Source: Phellopilus nigrolimitatus (lineage: Eukaryota > Basidiomycota > Agaricomycetes > Hymenochaetales > Hymenochaetaceae). From it: 64,000 nucleotides of DNA. Below the pieces are notes generated by a model that worked only from the letters and a program-made list of their open reading frames with translations, was not told the DNA's origin and searched no databases. How positions within the stretch are numbered: position 1 is the stretch's first letter; every line of letters begins with the position of its first letter. Shown in pieces: positions 1 through 12,526 of this stretch. Both the position numbers and the translations under genes were made by a program. The stretch lies in NCBI GenBank assembly GCA_021029095.1, contig JAJOHG010000119.1, positions 1 to 64,000 of the forward strand, in the 5' to 3' direction.

Positions 1-1084
1 ATTACGTTTCTATCATGACATTCAAACAGCGCAGCCTCAATCTTTATTAAATATTTTGTTCAACTTGCGGTGTACTTGCAGACGCGGCAAGTACCCGAGT
101 GCTCCAATCACCCGCTCGAATCTGACTCGTTATGACAGCCAAGCAAACCGTCAAATCTCACTGGCTAGCATGAGTCATCCCGCCGCGTCAAGCGTTCCTA
201 ACGAGTACTCGAACCGCGGCCGATGAAACTCGTAATGCCGTAAATATCTCTTTCCTGACGGACCGACGGGCATGTAATGCTGCAGATTGTGGACGTTGAG
301 TGGCCTGCCTTCGGCGCATCTGTCAAAGACGCATCTCGTTCTTTCCGAGATACGTGCTGCTATTCGGTGATTCAACGATCCACACCTGCGACTGCAAATC
401 CACCTCTTCCATGATAGACCCATCTCCGCGGCGTTTTGACCAGCCGGCTGTGCTCCGCCTTTCGTGTTGTACTGACTCGTCTAAAGCAGTAGCTTCATTT
501 TTACATTTTAGCGATGCTAATGCGCTGCTCGTATAGGAGTTGTGGAGTTAGTAAGCATTGGTGATGTACGGCTGATCGAAATAGATTCCATGCTTCAGAT
601 AATGTTTCTCCCGTCGTCCCCCTCCTTCTCTCCTGGTAAAGGTGATACAGAAACTCAAGCAATCTCGTAAACGCGAGCGGTCTGTCCTGTCCTGCATACT
701 CTGGCACAAGAATCTCGCGAGGACAAAATTAATGTTATCACGACGGGCATATAGGTAGCGTCGACTGAACAATTTTAGGACGCCAATACAGATGCTACTA
801 GCGCTCTCAGGGGCATGAAAGTGCAAATACAGTTCTGAGCGCATACTTGACGCAGGCTTATCAGGAAAGAAACAAAATCGCAAAGAATGGAAGGAAGAAA
901 ATGGCAATAAAGGCGTTGGATGCGAGGCAAAGTGCAGCCTAACTTGTCTTCAAGATTAAATGAGATATGGAGGTTCTCTGTGATTATGGAGTAAAGTTCC
1001 TGTGTACGCCTACGTAAGGCCGGTATATTAGAGAAGATCTTCTAACCAAATGAACGAGAGCTCACGTATTTCGGAAGCACAAGA
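1..1084. repeat. 3' flank of F-box copy A, inverted duplicate of other cluster flanks
   Basis: No gene is supported here. Read on the minus strand, the stretch from about 1084 down to 180 matches the sequence downstream of F-box copy D (18419 to about 19340). Read the same way, the stretch from about 180 down to 60 matches the spacer between gene I and F-box copy B (about 10540-10660), including the shared string ACTTGCCGCGTCTGCAAGTA. The open frames in this stretch are not conserved between the copies, so I treat them as chance. The match suggests that another F-box gene on the minus strand lies just left of the window. Confidence 0.7.
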
Positions 1085-2673
1085 TCAAGTTTTCCAAACG
1101 ACCTTCGAGTTCGGGAAAGCGTCTTGGAGTTTTTCTTCTTCTACTAGACGACAGCCAACAACCTCGACCTTTCCGATTACCACATCATTAAGGAGGAAAT
1201 CATGGCGGACGGTTTCAAGGAATTCGAGATCCATTCTGTCGCAATTGCGGAACTGAAGAGTGCGGAGTCGAAGGGGTGTATGACCACAACCACTCATGGA
1301 TAAAATGTGTCCTGGCGCCTCAATTCGAAGGTTCTGCAAGGTTTGAGGCACACGGAATAGGATTTCGTCAAATTCCAAATCATAGTCGGGATCGGGCCCC
1401 GAGAGATGGAGCTGAAGTTTCTCGACCATTGGGAAGTGTTGTATTAATTTAAGGAAATACTCTTGTCGCCAATAGACTTTGGAACGATTGTTAGGGTAGT
1501 ACTTCGGATAAACGATAGTGAGTGATATCTCAGTGACGTTTAGACGAATGGTCTCAAGGATGCATCTCGCATCCGGTATCAATGTTTTTTCCGATGATGC
1601 TGAAAGAGAAAGAAGTGATGTTGGAGATCCAGGGACTGTCGTCGTCGTAGTCGTAGTTGTCGTCGGCGTCGTAGCCGCCATTCTCCTCTTCGTAGCGTTC
1701 TTCCTCATTTCTATTAAGGTCATCAAGTTCAATCTCCAGAGTTTCCAGGGATGACAAGGATCGAAGAAAACGCTTTAAGCAATCAAGTGGCCGATCGACC
1801 GTGAATGTCATATGGCAATAAGATATTTGTTGAAAGGCTGGCGCGGGGATGAAATCTGAGAGCCATAAGCATTTGAGATTCGGCAAGGACCACAACGAGA
1901 AATCGGAGGTTCCAGATCTGTACGCTTTGATAGTCAAATTGCGAAGATTGGCCATTTGAAGTTCAGGATATTGTCCTGAAACTTGATCAACTTCGCTACG
2001 GGACAACCATTGGAATTCGAGCTCCTTTATCCGATCTTTCAGAAAGAAGAGGTTATCCACGCATCGACTCCAATTATTGCACCAGATCTGGCGGCCAATG
2101 TCGACCTTAAGGGGGCAAATCTGACTTCTGTCTACAAGGGCCCCGATCTGCCGAGGTTTCATGCTCGTGCTCAGCCTGCAATTCGCCCAGATACGGGGAG
2201 AGTCCAGCATCACTTTTCGAAATTGAGAGCAGACGTGCGAAAGCCCCAAAGTCTCAGTGAACACCGATGTAACGGAACCCAGTATGTGTGAGAGAATCTC
2301 GTCGGGCAAGCTATCCAAGCCCTGCCTCCGCGCCATGCAGTCAATGCGCTCTTTTAACGTCGCGTTCGTCTCCTCCAGCGAGCGTGCCAAGGTCTGCAGA
2401 GTCAGAAGCATCCCGACGGCCTTTTTCTGGAGCATCCTTGCACTCTTGATTCCTTTGGCCCTAGCAACATGCGTTACGCTCGAAGTGTCAAGGGTCAAGC
2501 TCCTGCATGAGAAATAATCATCGCGAAGTCATTGACAGAGTGAGCACCACGCACTGTTCCTTGACCAACATTCCCCAGAACTGATCAGTGTCCAAGCTCC
2601 CATCGCCTTTCGGTACAGCGGAGAAGAAAGGCAGCAACGCGGACAAGCCGCTCCGTTCGAGTAAGCAAGGCAT
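1085..2673 (-). pseudogene. F-box/LRR-like protein, copy A (single-base frameshift)
   Basis: Member of the local F-box family. Exon 1 is 2673-2555 (40 residues, beginning MPCLLERSGL), the intron is 2554-2503 (52 bp, GTGCGT...CAG, phase 2) and exon 2 is 2502-1085. The F-box lies around the motif LDSLPDEILSHILG, followed by LRR-like repeats, an acidic tract and the family C-terminus ending VVWKT. A run of six T at 1585-1590 (A6 on the coding strand) has one base more than paralogues B and C at the same place. This shifts the frame after SFSFSIIG, and the rest of the family sequence continues in the next frame to 1085. Without that base the protein would be about 510 residues. The break could be real, which would leave a recent pseudogene, or a homopolymer sequencing error. 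Confidence 0.8.
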
Positions 2674-4479
2674 CCTTTTTCACTCTGGGGCGGTGATGAG
2701 TACGTTCGTGCTGTGTTTGAGACCGCGTATCCTAGTCTTAGAAGTCTTAACGTTGTGTCGAGAGGTCGACGCTCAGCACGAATACACGACTCGAGGCGAA
2801 CACGAACTGTAAGACGTAAATATTTATATCCGGTATCTAGTTCTCACAATGACCCGTTTCTTCTTCTGATGTCATGGCCCGGTCCTTGAAACAGCACGTT
2901 TTATTTTGCTTGTTTACACAGTTTCTTCTTTGAGGTCCATGACGGTATGGCATACTCATCTGCATCGGCATAGGAAAACAATACTTATACTGTAACCAGT
3001 GCAGTGGTGTTGTGGTTCTTGATAAACTCTAAACAAAGCGTTCTGACAGAGGATTGGACATCCATCGCCGCAAGTCTCGCTGGCGGAAAACGTGTGCACG
3101 GAATACATGTTTGATGTGAATTTAATAGCCTGTATGCAAAAGACAAGGAAAAAGAGGCGAGTGCGCTAGCCACCCGATCACGTCTGGTTCTCTCCCGACT
3201 AGTCATTTGACCGTCGAATCCCACTGACCGCTCTCAGCCTCATACCAGATCCTGACGGTCCCCTCTCCCTCGTCCATCAAGTGTGAGCGGCAGACTCTGT
3301 GTATCACCATTGCTTTTTCTCTATATGTTTTTGTACATACGACACGTAACGGGAGGCATTTCGGAGTTATCTGGATGGGTCTCCCGGAGACAGAGTGGCC
3401 CCGTCTTCTTTGACATAGACTGAAGCTTTCGAGACGGGAAGTCGTGCCTCCCAAAAAAATTGGATAGGGCGTAAAGTGCATCCTTAGCCACGAAAGCGGC
3501 CTAACGACTCCAAGATTTGAGCGAAGATTGGCCAAGGCATGGACCCGGTTTTTCGATTTCGGGAGCATCCATCGCTCGCAGAAGTGATGAAAATTGTCGA
3601 AACCGGGACTGATAGTGATACATGTACGACACATGTCGGGGTATCCTTGGGTGTGGACATGTTGCTCGCAGCCGTTTGCACAGTATCGCTGAGGACAAGC
3701 AAGCCGTCTAGACAGGACACCCAGTTCTCATGATGAAGATGCTAATAGCAAAGTTCTGCCCGCCGCAGGCTTGGTCTTCCGAAGACCGTGAGACTTGTTA
3801 AACGTCGACGTCCAACTCACAAGCCGCCCGCAGCTTCGGGTGCGAGAGTAGAACACGTCAGAAACGCGGGTAGACATGTGAAGGAATCTAGAAGTGCGAT
3901 AACACTGCAGCTGAGCATGTGCAACAGGAGCTCAGCTGGCTTGTCAAGACCTAGTCGATCAATACATGTCTCGGACGCGCTGTTCTCTTCTCCTTCAGTC
4001 TAATCAGCAGAACGTAAAGGATGCTGAGCGTTGCTCTTCCTGCTGGCGGTAAATAACTAACAAAAAGATTCTTCTAAAGCTGTTGCGCTGGGCATAGATC
4101 AGTGACGAGCACAGCTTCAATAGTACACGTACCCATCAAGTCGTTACGGCATCCGTTGAAGAGCAGTTAGCACGTCTAGCCACAGTAATTGTCGCTTCCC
4201 CCGGGATTATTAGTTGAAACGACCATATGGAAAAGTTTCAAGGAAGATCAAATACAATTAATTTAGAGATTTACATGACCTGCCAAGATATGTTGTGGAT
4301 GAAAAAAGAGTTTCGGCCACCCGAAACCTGTGCCGCAGCATCTGGTCGCACGCTGCCGACATGTCCCTTTCCTCCATGTCCGCATGTAGCTGTGCGTCGT
4401 CTCTGCCGTTCGTCGACGTCGAGCTCACCTGAAACAACATCTTCCAGACTAGCATCTCGACACTGCGAACAGCAAATCC
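2674..4479. other. Divergent intergenic region between F-box A and the transporter
   Basis: Contains the upstream regions of F-box copy A (-) and the transporter gene (+). About 2674-3220 is an inverted, near-identical copy of the 5' flank of F-box copy C (13262-13767). The stretch about 3200-3450 is also shared, inverted and with an internal length difference of roughly 190 bp, with 21030-21130 upstream of F-box copy E. No conserved coding frame was found; short frames around 3200-3730 and 3788-4003 have no recognisable product. Confidence 0.6.
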
Positions 4480-5938
4480 ATGCAACAAGCCTTGCGCGAC
4501 GTGCTCGCAGCGTCGCCGTGGACGAAAACATGGGTACGCTCCGCGGTGGCGCTCCCCCTCGCATCGCCCACGTCCTCGTCCTCGTTCTCGCGCGACGAGC
4601 GCACCAGCGTCGAGGTCCCCCTCATCTCGCGCACGTCCACCCAGGACCAAGACTTCAGACCCGAGCCCGCGGCGGACGCGGACGGCGCGCCCGCCCGGCG
4701 CATCCGCCATCTCCGCCTGCCGTCGGCGCTCGCCGCGAACGCGCAGCTCTCGTGGCTCGCGCTCTACTTCCTCTCGAACCTCGGCCTCACGCTCTACAAC
4801 AAGTTCGTCCTCGTGCGCTTCCCCTTCCCGTACACCCTCACCGCGCTGCACGCGCTCTTCGGGAGCCTTGGCGGCCACGTCCTGATGGAGCGCGGCTTCT
4901 TCGAGCCGCGCCAGCTCTCGCTGTCCGAGAACGCGGTGCTCGCTGCGTTCAGCGTGCTGTACACCGTGAACATCGCCGTGAGCAACCTGAGTCTCGGTCT
5001 CGTCACTGTCCCGGTGAGTGTCGCTGCTGCCTTCGGTTCTTCACACGCAGAGATCATTTGCTGAGATCGCGCGCCTAGTTCCATCAAGTGGTGCGAGCCG
5101 CGACGCCTATTTTTGTCATGGCCATCTCATTCGTGTTCCTGCAAACCCGCTTCAGCGGGAGGAAGGTCGTCTCTCTCCTGCCCGTCATCGCAGGCGTCGG
5201 TTTTGCGTGAGTAGTCGTGCCCACTCGCATATCTCTTATCTTCAATTCAGTTCAATTCCAAACCAATCCCACCCCAGCACATTCGGAGACTACTACTTCA
5301 CGACCTGGGGCCTGCTGCTCACGCTCCTGGGCACCTTCCTCGCCGCGCTCAAAACCGTCTCCACCAATGTCCTCCAGTCGCCCCAGCCGAGCACGAGCTC
5401 CTCCGGCTCCTTCAGCTCCACGCACCACCGCGCGCCCTCGTCCGGCGCGCCCCTGCCCGCGCGGGCGCGGGCGCGGCTGCAGCTGCACCCGCTCGACCTC
5501 CTCGCGCGCATGTCGCCGCTCGCGTTCATCCAGTGCGTCGCCGTCGCGGCCGTCTCGGGCGAGCTCGAGCGCGTGCGCGCGTCCGCGCACCGCGAGATGG
5601 GCGCGCCGCGCGCGCTCGCGCTCGCGGCGAACGGCCTCCTTGCGTTCGCGCTCAACGTCGTCAGCTTCACCGCGAACAAGAAGGTCGGCGCGCTGAGCAT
5701 GACCGTCGCCGGTGCGTGCCGTCCGCCGTCATTGTTGATCGCTCATATACAATGTATCTAACGCGTCGATTTAGCGAATGTGAAGCAGGTGCTGACGATC
5801 CTGTTCGCGGTGTTCATGTTCGACCTCACGATCACGCCAGTGAACGCCCTCGGGATCCTGCTGACGCTGATTGGCGGCGCGTGGTACGCGAGCGTCGAGT
5901 ACAGGGAGAAGCAGCGTCCGCGGACGTCCGGCTCATAG
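4480..5938 (+). CDS. DMT-superfamily transporter, triose-phosphate translocator (TPT) family
   Basis: Predicted membrane transporter of the TPT/nucleotide-sugar branch of the drug/metabolite superfamily, probably in Golgi or ER; the substrate cannot be read from sequence. Exons are 4480-5013, 5079-5206, 5278-5711 and 5775-5938, giving 419 residues; all introns are GT-AG and 63-71 bp. Residues 1-85 are a hydrophilic Ser/Asp-rich N-terminus. The family core follows: FLSNLGLTLYNKFVL in the first helix, SLGLVTVP joined across intron 1 to FHQVVRAATPIF, then TNVLQSP. The C-terminal half has TANKKVGALSMTVA and NALGILLTLIGGAWY. An extra Ala/Arg-rich loop of about 40 residues sits in exon 3. An AATAAA at 6114 could serve in 3'-end formation. 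Two decayed copies lie at 20.7-21.0 kb and 31.8-32.7 kb. Confidence 0.88.
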
Positions 5939-6619
5939 ATCTCTGGACCGTCCATCATTTACTATTATTGCCTCCCGGGACTTGAACACATGCCATATCT
6001 TTGTATTACTTTCTTTATACGTGGTTCGGCCGGGCTGTATACTTATTGATTCCTTTTTTACTGTGGTTTTTCGTAAATATATACATGTAATGACAATCTT
6101 TAAGCCTGACTCAAAATAAAGGGTTGTTGTGCTTTTGCCGAGATGCCGGGTAGTAGCAAGATTCGCTTAACGGCTGGTTGTATGACTATGACATCATCGA
6201 TGATCATAACTTCCTCTCGGCATCGTCGGCATTGTAGAAAAAGTACCAATGCCGAGCGCTGCCGGCGAAATTTCATTTGTTTCTTTTTGCATATGTAATA
6301 TGACGAACCGATTCCTCGGGTCCTCGGGTCTTGATAGACGTCGTCGAACCACATGAAGATGTTCTCCAGCACGAGGTGCGTCTTTCCTTCGTGTGGTCAC
6401 ATTAGCGTTCGAGATAGTATGATACATGGGAAGACTACGAATGGTATGCGACTAGGAGCAATCGAGTAAGGTAATGGATACGTCCGTGCGAAGTTCGATA
6501 GATAACCAGGGAAAAGGAGTGAACAGCTGCTCGGACCAGAGCAAAGTTCATTGTAAACGTCGAGTCCAGAAAGTCCATGTAAAAAGAAAATAAGAAAAGA
6601 GAGAGCGTTCGGGGAGCGA
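5939..6619. other. Convergent intergenic region
   Basis: Lies between the 3' ends of the transporter (+) and the lectin gene (-). It is AT-richer than both genes, and no coding frame, repeat or RNA gene could be supported. Confidence 0.6.
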
Positions 6620-7988
6620 TCAGAATGGCGTCGGGGACGCGTGGACGGTCTTCATGGCGCGGCGCTTGTTGACGGGCGCGACGCTGACGGTCGGGAGGGT
6701 GCGGCAGCTGCTCGAGCTCGCGACGGGGTGCGCGGCGGGGGTCGGGCTGACGCCCTGGTACCAGGTAGAGGAGCCGTACACGCCCATGGGCAGGTCGTCG
6801 TCGCCGGCGCAGCTCTCGAACACGCCGGCGTCGTAGTTGGCGGGCATGTTCCAGTCGCAGCCCATGACGTCGTAGATGTGCTGGCAGTTCTGGGCGGCGT
6901 TCGGGCCGGTGCACGCGCGGAAGCAGAACTGGCTGTCGGACATGAAGTTGGTCCACTCGTGGTACTGCCTGTTCGCGCCGAACGAGTTGCCGAACACGAG
7001 CCCGCCGACCGGGTTTCCGTTCCCGTCCGCGCCGTGCGGGTCCAGCTGTAGTAGGAGAGCATGCGCGCGGGGGTTAGAATCTGGACCGCACTGCTTAGTA
7101 ATACTAATAGTAATCTCTTACCTCGCCTCCCGCGTCGCCCTTTTTGATGTTGATCTTCGTAAGGTCGCCGACGCCGGTCACCTGCACGTAGTCCGGCGTC
7201 TTGACGAAGTGCACGCCCTTGAGCGCGCCGTTGGGGATCGTGCGCGCCCCGCGCCCGCTCTTCGTGCACCACGCGACCTCGTCGCGCTCCGTGTCGCCGA
7301 TCGTGCCCGTGCTCGCCGGCGCCCAGAGGCAGAAGTCGTCCACGTCGTTCAGCCACACCGTCTGGCACAGCGAGTCGTCCGCGGAGCCCGTGCCGCAGTC
7401 GTTCGTGCCCGTCTGCCCGTTCTCGGACTTCTTCGGCAGCGCGCTGATGTGGTAGCCCGTGTTCCAGACCTGGTTCGCGTCGCCCGCCCCGCACGTCCAG
7501 ATCTGCGCCTGGTTCCCGGAGCTCAAGGATCCGCCCGGGAGGTCGACGCACTTGCCCATGTTCGTCCACGAGAGGCTAAGGGAAAAAGAAAAAAAGTAGT
7601 GTGAGGAAAGACGAGACGAGACGGAGGAGACGGAAAGTGCGCGAACGCACCGGAAGTCGCTCGTGTAGTAGAACTGCTGGTTCGCGTCGTTGGCGGTGCA
7701 GTCCCAGATCTGGAGCTTGGTGCCGTCCGCGTTGGCCCCGCCGGCGACGTCGAGGCACTTCGAGCCGCCGTAGAGCGTCACGCGGCCGCCGTCGAACGTC
7801 CACTTCTGGCTGTCCCCGCCCGTGCACGGCAGGATCGGGACGTTGGCGCCGTTCGTGTCGGCCGCCGCCGTCAGACACATGCCGGCGTCGTTCCCCGGCT
7901 CGAGCAGCACGGGCGAGAGGTAGGATGGCGTCTGCGCGCGCGCGGCGGCGGCGCAGAGGGCGAGGAGGAGGAGCTTTGCGGAGAACAT
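6620..7988 (-). CDS. Secreted ricin-B-fold lectin, 'macrofage activating glycoprotein'-like
   Basis: Exons are 7988-7651, 7575-7122 and 7045-6620, giving 405 residues; introns are 75 bp (phase 2) and 76 bp (phase 0). Residues 1-18 form a signal peptide (MFSAKLLLLALCAAAARA), so the protein should be secreted. The N-terminal half carries three ricin-B (CBM13-type) QxW-like repeats, seen around GMCLTAAADTNGANV, KCLDVAGGANADGTKLQIW and KCVDLPGGSLSSGNQAQIW; this fold binds sugars such as galactosides. The C-terminal half is the cysteine-containing domain of this basidiomycete family, with TGTNDCGTGSADDS, GVHFVKTPDYVQVTGVGD and DVMGCDWNMPANYD. I recognise the family from fungal genome annotations; a biochemical role is not established by the sequence. 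This is a lectin fold only, with no toxin catalytic chain. Confidence 0.87.
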
Positions 7989-8672
7989 GGTGGTGGGGGG
8001 TGTGAAAAGAAAGTGAGGTGCGGAAAAAAAGAGCGACGAGGGCTTTTGGCCTTTCGGGGTGAGCGCTTTAAGGCAAGACTGGGGCGGCGTAGGCTGACCG
8101 GCGTGGCCGTTCTGGGGCTGGCAGGCGATCGTCTACCAAGGCGGGGCAGCCGACACCCGCGTTTTATAACTCCGACCGGGCAAACAAGGCCGTAACGCGC
8201 TTCGGCAATCATGATCGACGTTGATCCCCCAATCAATCCTGGTTGATCGCCGTGACGTCAAATGGAAAACAAACAAATGCCTACAGTGGGGTTAGGAGCG
8301 CATTGCGAACGAACGAAAAAAAAAAAATGTTTTCGTCATTACCAGTAAGCAGGTATATGAATGGAGATGTTGCAGCTTCATTCATTTGTGCAAACTACCA
8401 TATTCGTTTCGGCCGGAGGAAGGACGATATGGGGCTCGGCTGCACCGTCTATGCATGTAAGGACCTCGACATCACATTTTGATCATCTTGAAGAACGCGT
8501 TTCCTCACAAGCAGATCCGTTTGCCGTGTTGACATGGATATGAACAAGATTTAGATCCGTGCACCCATTAACTTCGATCTGATTCCTCTCATTGTGCCTC
8601 CGTTCAGCGTCACGCAAACGTCATGTGTTCCAGAGACGGTGCGCATACCTTGCTGTATCCTCATTGTCGAAC
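7989..8672. other. Divergent promoter region, lectin (-) / F-box I (+)
   Basis: A 684 bp gap holding the TATA-like motif of the lectin gene and an A9 run at 8318-8326. No further gene could be supported. Confidence 0.55.
8162..8169 (-). promoter_or_regulatory. TATA-like box of the lectin gene
   Basis: On the minus strand the sequence reads GTTATAAAAC, about 175 bp upstream of the lectin start codon at 7988. It is the only clear TATA motif in the interval. Confidence 0.45.
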
Positions 8673-10427
8673 ATGCATAAGGCGGCGGAAGCTGCAGTAC
8701 GCGAGCTTCGAGCTCAGACACAAACGCCGAGGACTGTCGGTTCTCCTGCACACGACCCGAGTTTAGCGCAAACAATTAAACTTTTATTAGGCTCGCCGTC
8801 GAAATCCACCCACAGCCCGCCAATGTCGATGACCTCAACTAGTGTGGTTTGGGGCGTGATAACCAGACTGAGAGAATTGTTAATAAATTTGTTTTGGAAC
8901 GCTGGACGACTTGCAGGTGCCAACGGAATAAAACACATATCTCCCGGGTACGTCTAATATTCTTCATCGACCGCGGTCGCAAGCTTACGGAGCATTTCCC
9001 GAAAAATATGCAGACACGTCGGCGGTAGTGAATATAGTATTGAGCTTGCAGACGCAAGGACAAATGTCCATGAAGTCAACGAAACGCCATCCATCCTAGG
9101 GTTGCCGAACCACACTCTCCAAGAGCGAGCGTCAACACCGGAGGAAAATCGAGCAAGCCTTGTAGTACACGGGACATGCCTGAGTTCCCTCCCTCCCGAA
9201 GTCCTTTTGCTTATATTCGAAACCGCCGCGAAGACCTGCCACGAGCTGTGCCAGCTCTCCCAGGTCTGCTCGCGTTTCCGCAATCTCCTGCAGTCCGCCC
9301 CCGGCCTGTGGTCGCGCCGCACGCTGACCACGGCAATGAGCAGCGCCTACATCAAGCACTGCATCGCGATGGCGCACGATCTTGGGCTCGCAGTCCGCGT
9401 GCAGAGTCCGGGCGCCAACCCCGCTTGCGACGTCAGCTGCTACAGACCCGGGAGCGTGCCGCAGGGGTGGCACCCGCGCATAAACACCCTCATTGCGTAC
9501 AGACACAGATGGCGCGAGTTTGAGCTCGCCGCCATGGCGTACGGCGCAGAGCGGCTCTCGTACCGGATCCACTGCGTGCTCCCGATGCTCCGGCGGCTGG
9601 TGGTCCACGGCGGCGGGCGGCCCGACACGTACCGGTTCTGCGAACAGTGGTCCTTCCCCGTCCTCGAGAGACTGGAAGTCTTCGACTTCACGCCGCCTGC
9701 CGTCTTCGGCCCGAGTTTGGTGGATTTCCGCGCGACGCTGGGACACCTCGGTGATTTACCAGGTCTGATGGACTTTCTGCGGTCGGTGCCGTCGCTGAAG
9801 CACCTCGGGATCGCGTTCACGAGCGAGTTCGGCAGTCGCCCGGGTACGCCGTCGCTCGCGTCCTGTACGCTTCCGAATGTCACCTCTGCGACGATGAGCG
9901 CCGAAGGGTCCGAAGAATCGTACGACGCCCTGAAGAAGATCGCGGAGTGCCTGTGCCTCCCGAATCTCTTAGAGCTGAAGCTGTCAATAACGTACGCCGG
10001 CGAGAAATGCTCCGACGGACTCTGGCAGGAGGACATACTGGATCTGTGGAAGGGTCAAGAATCGCTCAGATCCCTGCACATTGTCCTCGAAGAAGAGGAG
10101 CCGTACGTCCTCTGCTTCGGCGAGATTTTGGAGCATGTTCCTCCCCGACTAGAGCATCTCGTGCTAGAAGCGAGAAACAGCCAAATCGAGATGCGCTGGC
10201 CCTCGAAAGCAGCTCGGGACCGCGTACACGATAATCGCCCGACACGCCTTCGCTCGCTGAGCTTCCGGGAGTGCTACATGCCCCACAGGTTTGTAGTACG
10301 GCTTTGCGATTATCTGGTCTCTGCTGGAGTCGAGCTTGAGAGCTTGCGGGTGCTGCAGTGCGGCTTAGATGTAGATAGAGGGTATCTTCCAGAGAACTTT
10401 AAAGCAAACATCATCTGCGTGGATTAA
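8673..10427 (+). CDS. F-box protein I (distinct subfamily)
   Basis: Likely SCF ubiquitin-ligase substrate adaptor. Proposed exons are 8673-8947 and 9014-10427 (562 residues). The 66 bp intron GTACGT...TATGCAG joins the two frames in phase 2. The frame of exon 2 is open back to 8958 but has no ATG, which is why an upstream exon is needed; the exon 1 assignment is the weak part. The F-box is around SSLPPEVLLLIFETA, with QLSQVCSRFRNLLQSAPGLW behind it. The rest looks LRR-like, including GEILEHVPPRLEHLVLEAR and LRSLSFRECY. The A-H family shares only the F-box region with it. Decayed fragments of this gene lie at 16.1 kb and 36.7 kb, in each case just upstream of an A-H family gene, as this gene is upstream of copy B. 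Confidence 0.7.
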
Positions 10428-10944
10428 TGGTGAGCCGTTTTTTCCTCGGCCTCGGTTCAAGTACTAACAGACCCTCGTTATTCTTCGATCAGCTGAGGAC
10501 TTTTCATCTGATTTAGCACCCCACCCAGGGAACGCTTAACGCGGCGAGATGACTCATGCTAGCCAGTGCGATTTGATGGTTTGCTTGACTGTCATAAAAG
10601 AATCAGATTTCGGTGGGTGACTGGAGCACTCGAGTACTTGCCGCGTCTGCAAGTACATACATACATATATTTCGTTTTGTATCATAATTATGTCGCCGAA
10701 CGCGAGTGTGAGACGTACCTGCCATATATAAGCAGTTATGTAATTCCTAGAAAACCTCTTTTCGGCTTTCCAACGTGCCAACGTGCCTTTTTCTCTTGCT
10801 TTCCGAGTTGACTTCGCCCCGAGTTAGTGCTTTTTTGGCATCTGTTATATCTCTGCCGAACATTAAGCATCGACGTTTCATCACAAGCTTAGGTTTTTAA
10901 AACGTTCAGGACGTATACTCAACTCTGCTTTGGAGTCGAAAAGG
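10428..10944 (+). promoter_or_regulatory. Spacer and 5' region of F-box copy B
   Basis: Contains a TATA-like string CATATATAAG at about 10725, roughly 217 bp before the start codon of copy B. The spacer matches 37070-37300 upstream of copy G and, inverted, the first 180 bp of the window. Confidence 0.5.
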
Positions 10945-12526
10945 ATGTCTTCATATCTCGAACGAAGCAGCTTGTCTGCATTGCTACCTTTCTTCTTCGC
11001 TGTCCCGGAAGGCGATGGAAACTTGGACGCTGATCGGTTCTGGGGAAAGTTGGCTAAGGAGCAGTGTGTGATGATCATTCGATCTATGAATTTACGGTGC
11101 TCATTACTCATGCAGAAACCTGACCTTCGACACTTCAAGCCTAACGCGGGTTGCCAGAGCCAGAACAGTTTTCAATGCAAGGATATTACAGGAAAAGGCC
11201 GCTGGGATGCTTCTCACTCTGCAGATCTTGGCACGCTCTTTGGAGGAGATGAACGCGACGTTTAAAGAGCGCACTGACTGCATGGCGCGCAGGCAGGGCT
11301 TGGACAGCTTGCCCGACGAGATTCTTTTACACATACTGGGTTCCGTTACGTTGGTGTTCACAGAGGCCTTGGGGCTTTCGCATGTCTGCTCGCGGTTCAG
11401 AAAAACGATGCTGGACTCTCCCCGTATCTGGGCAAACTGCTGGCTGAACATAGGCATGAACCCTCGGCAGGTCGGGGCTCTTGTAGACAAAAGTCAGATT
11501 TGCCCCCTTAAGGTCGATATTGTCGACCAGATCCGGTGCAATAATTGGTGTCGACGCGTGGAGACCCTATTCTCTCTGAAAGATCGGATAGAGGAGCTCG
11601 AAGTCCGATGGTTGTCCGTTGATGACAGTAAAGAAATTTCAAGACAGTATAATGAAATTCAAATGGCCAATCTTCGCAAGTTGACTATCAAAGCGTGCAG
11701 TTCTGAAACCTCCGATTTCTATGCGTTGTGGTCCTTGCCGAATCTCAAATGCTTATGGCTCACAAATTTCATCCCCGCGCAAATCTTTCAACAAATATCT
11801 TATTGCCATATGACATTCACGGTCGATCGGCCACTTGATTGCTTAAAGCGTTTTCTTCGATCATTGTCATCCCTGGAAACTCTGGAGATTGAACTCGATA
11901 ACCTTTATAGTAATGAGGAGGAACACTACGAAGAGGAGAATGACGGCTACGACGCCGACGACAACTACGACGACGACAGTCCCTGGATCTCCAATGTCGT
12001 TTCTTTCTCTTTCAGCGTCATCGGAAGGACACTGATACCCGATGCGAGACGCATCTTTGAGTCCATTCGTTTAAACGTCATTGAGTTATCACTCACTATC
12101 GTTTATCCCAAGTACCACTCTTACGATTCCAAAATCTATCGGCGTCAAATGTATTTCCTTAAACTAATACGACACTTCCCAATGGTCGAGAAACTCGAGC
12201 TCCATCTCTCAGGGCCCGATGCCGACTATGATTTGGATTTTGACGAAATCCTATTCCGTGTGCCTCGAACCTTGCAGAATCTTCGAATTGAGGCGCCAGG
12301 ACACACTTTATCCATGAATGGTTGTGATCGTACACCCCCTCGACTCCGTACTCTTCAGTTTCGCAACTGTGACAGATTGGATCTTCAAACGCTCAAGACC
12401 GTCCACAATAATTTCCTCTATGATAATGTGGTGATCGGAAACGTTGAGATTGTTGGCTGTCGCCTAATAGACGAAGAATCACTTCGAGACGCCTTCCCGA
12501 ACACGGAGGTCGTTTGGAGACCTTGA
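10945..12526 (+). CDS. F-box/LRR-like protein, copy B
   Basis: Intact member of the cluster family. Exon 1 is 10945-11063, the intron 11064-11115 (52 bp, phase 2) and exon 2 11116-12526, giving 509 residues. Exon 1 encodes the family module (MSSYLERSSLSALLPFF to KLAKEQ). Exon 2 starts with a short helical segment (LLTLQILARSLEEMNATF), then the F-box (LDSLPDEILLHILG, SHVCSRFRKTMLDSPRIW). After that come LRR-like repeats (NLRKLTIKA, LPNLKCLWL, SSLETLEIELD), a tract rich in Glu and Asp, and the C-terminal block VVIGNVEIVGCRL. Family knowledge makes it a probable SCF adaptor with an unknown substrate. It lies 517 bp behind gene I in the same direction. Confidence 0.85.

Noticed and set aside
548..907. 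Open frame of 119 codons on the minus strand
   Set aside because: Lies in a duplicated 3' flank; the frame is not kept in the other copies of the flank.
5217..5696. Arg/Ser-rich open frame inside the transporter gene
   Set aside because: Shadow frame created by GC-rich codons of exon 3; the transporter frame has the family motifs.
6652..7569. 305-codon frame overlapping the lectin gene
   Set aside because: Out-of-frame shadow of high GC; low-complexity Arg/Thr-rich product.
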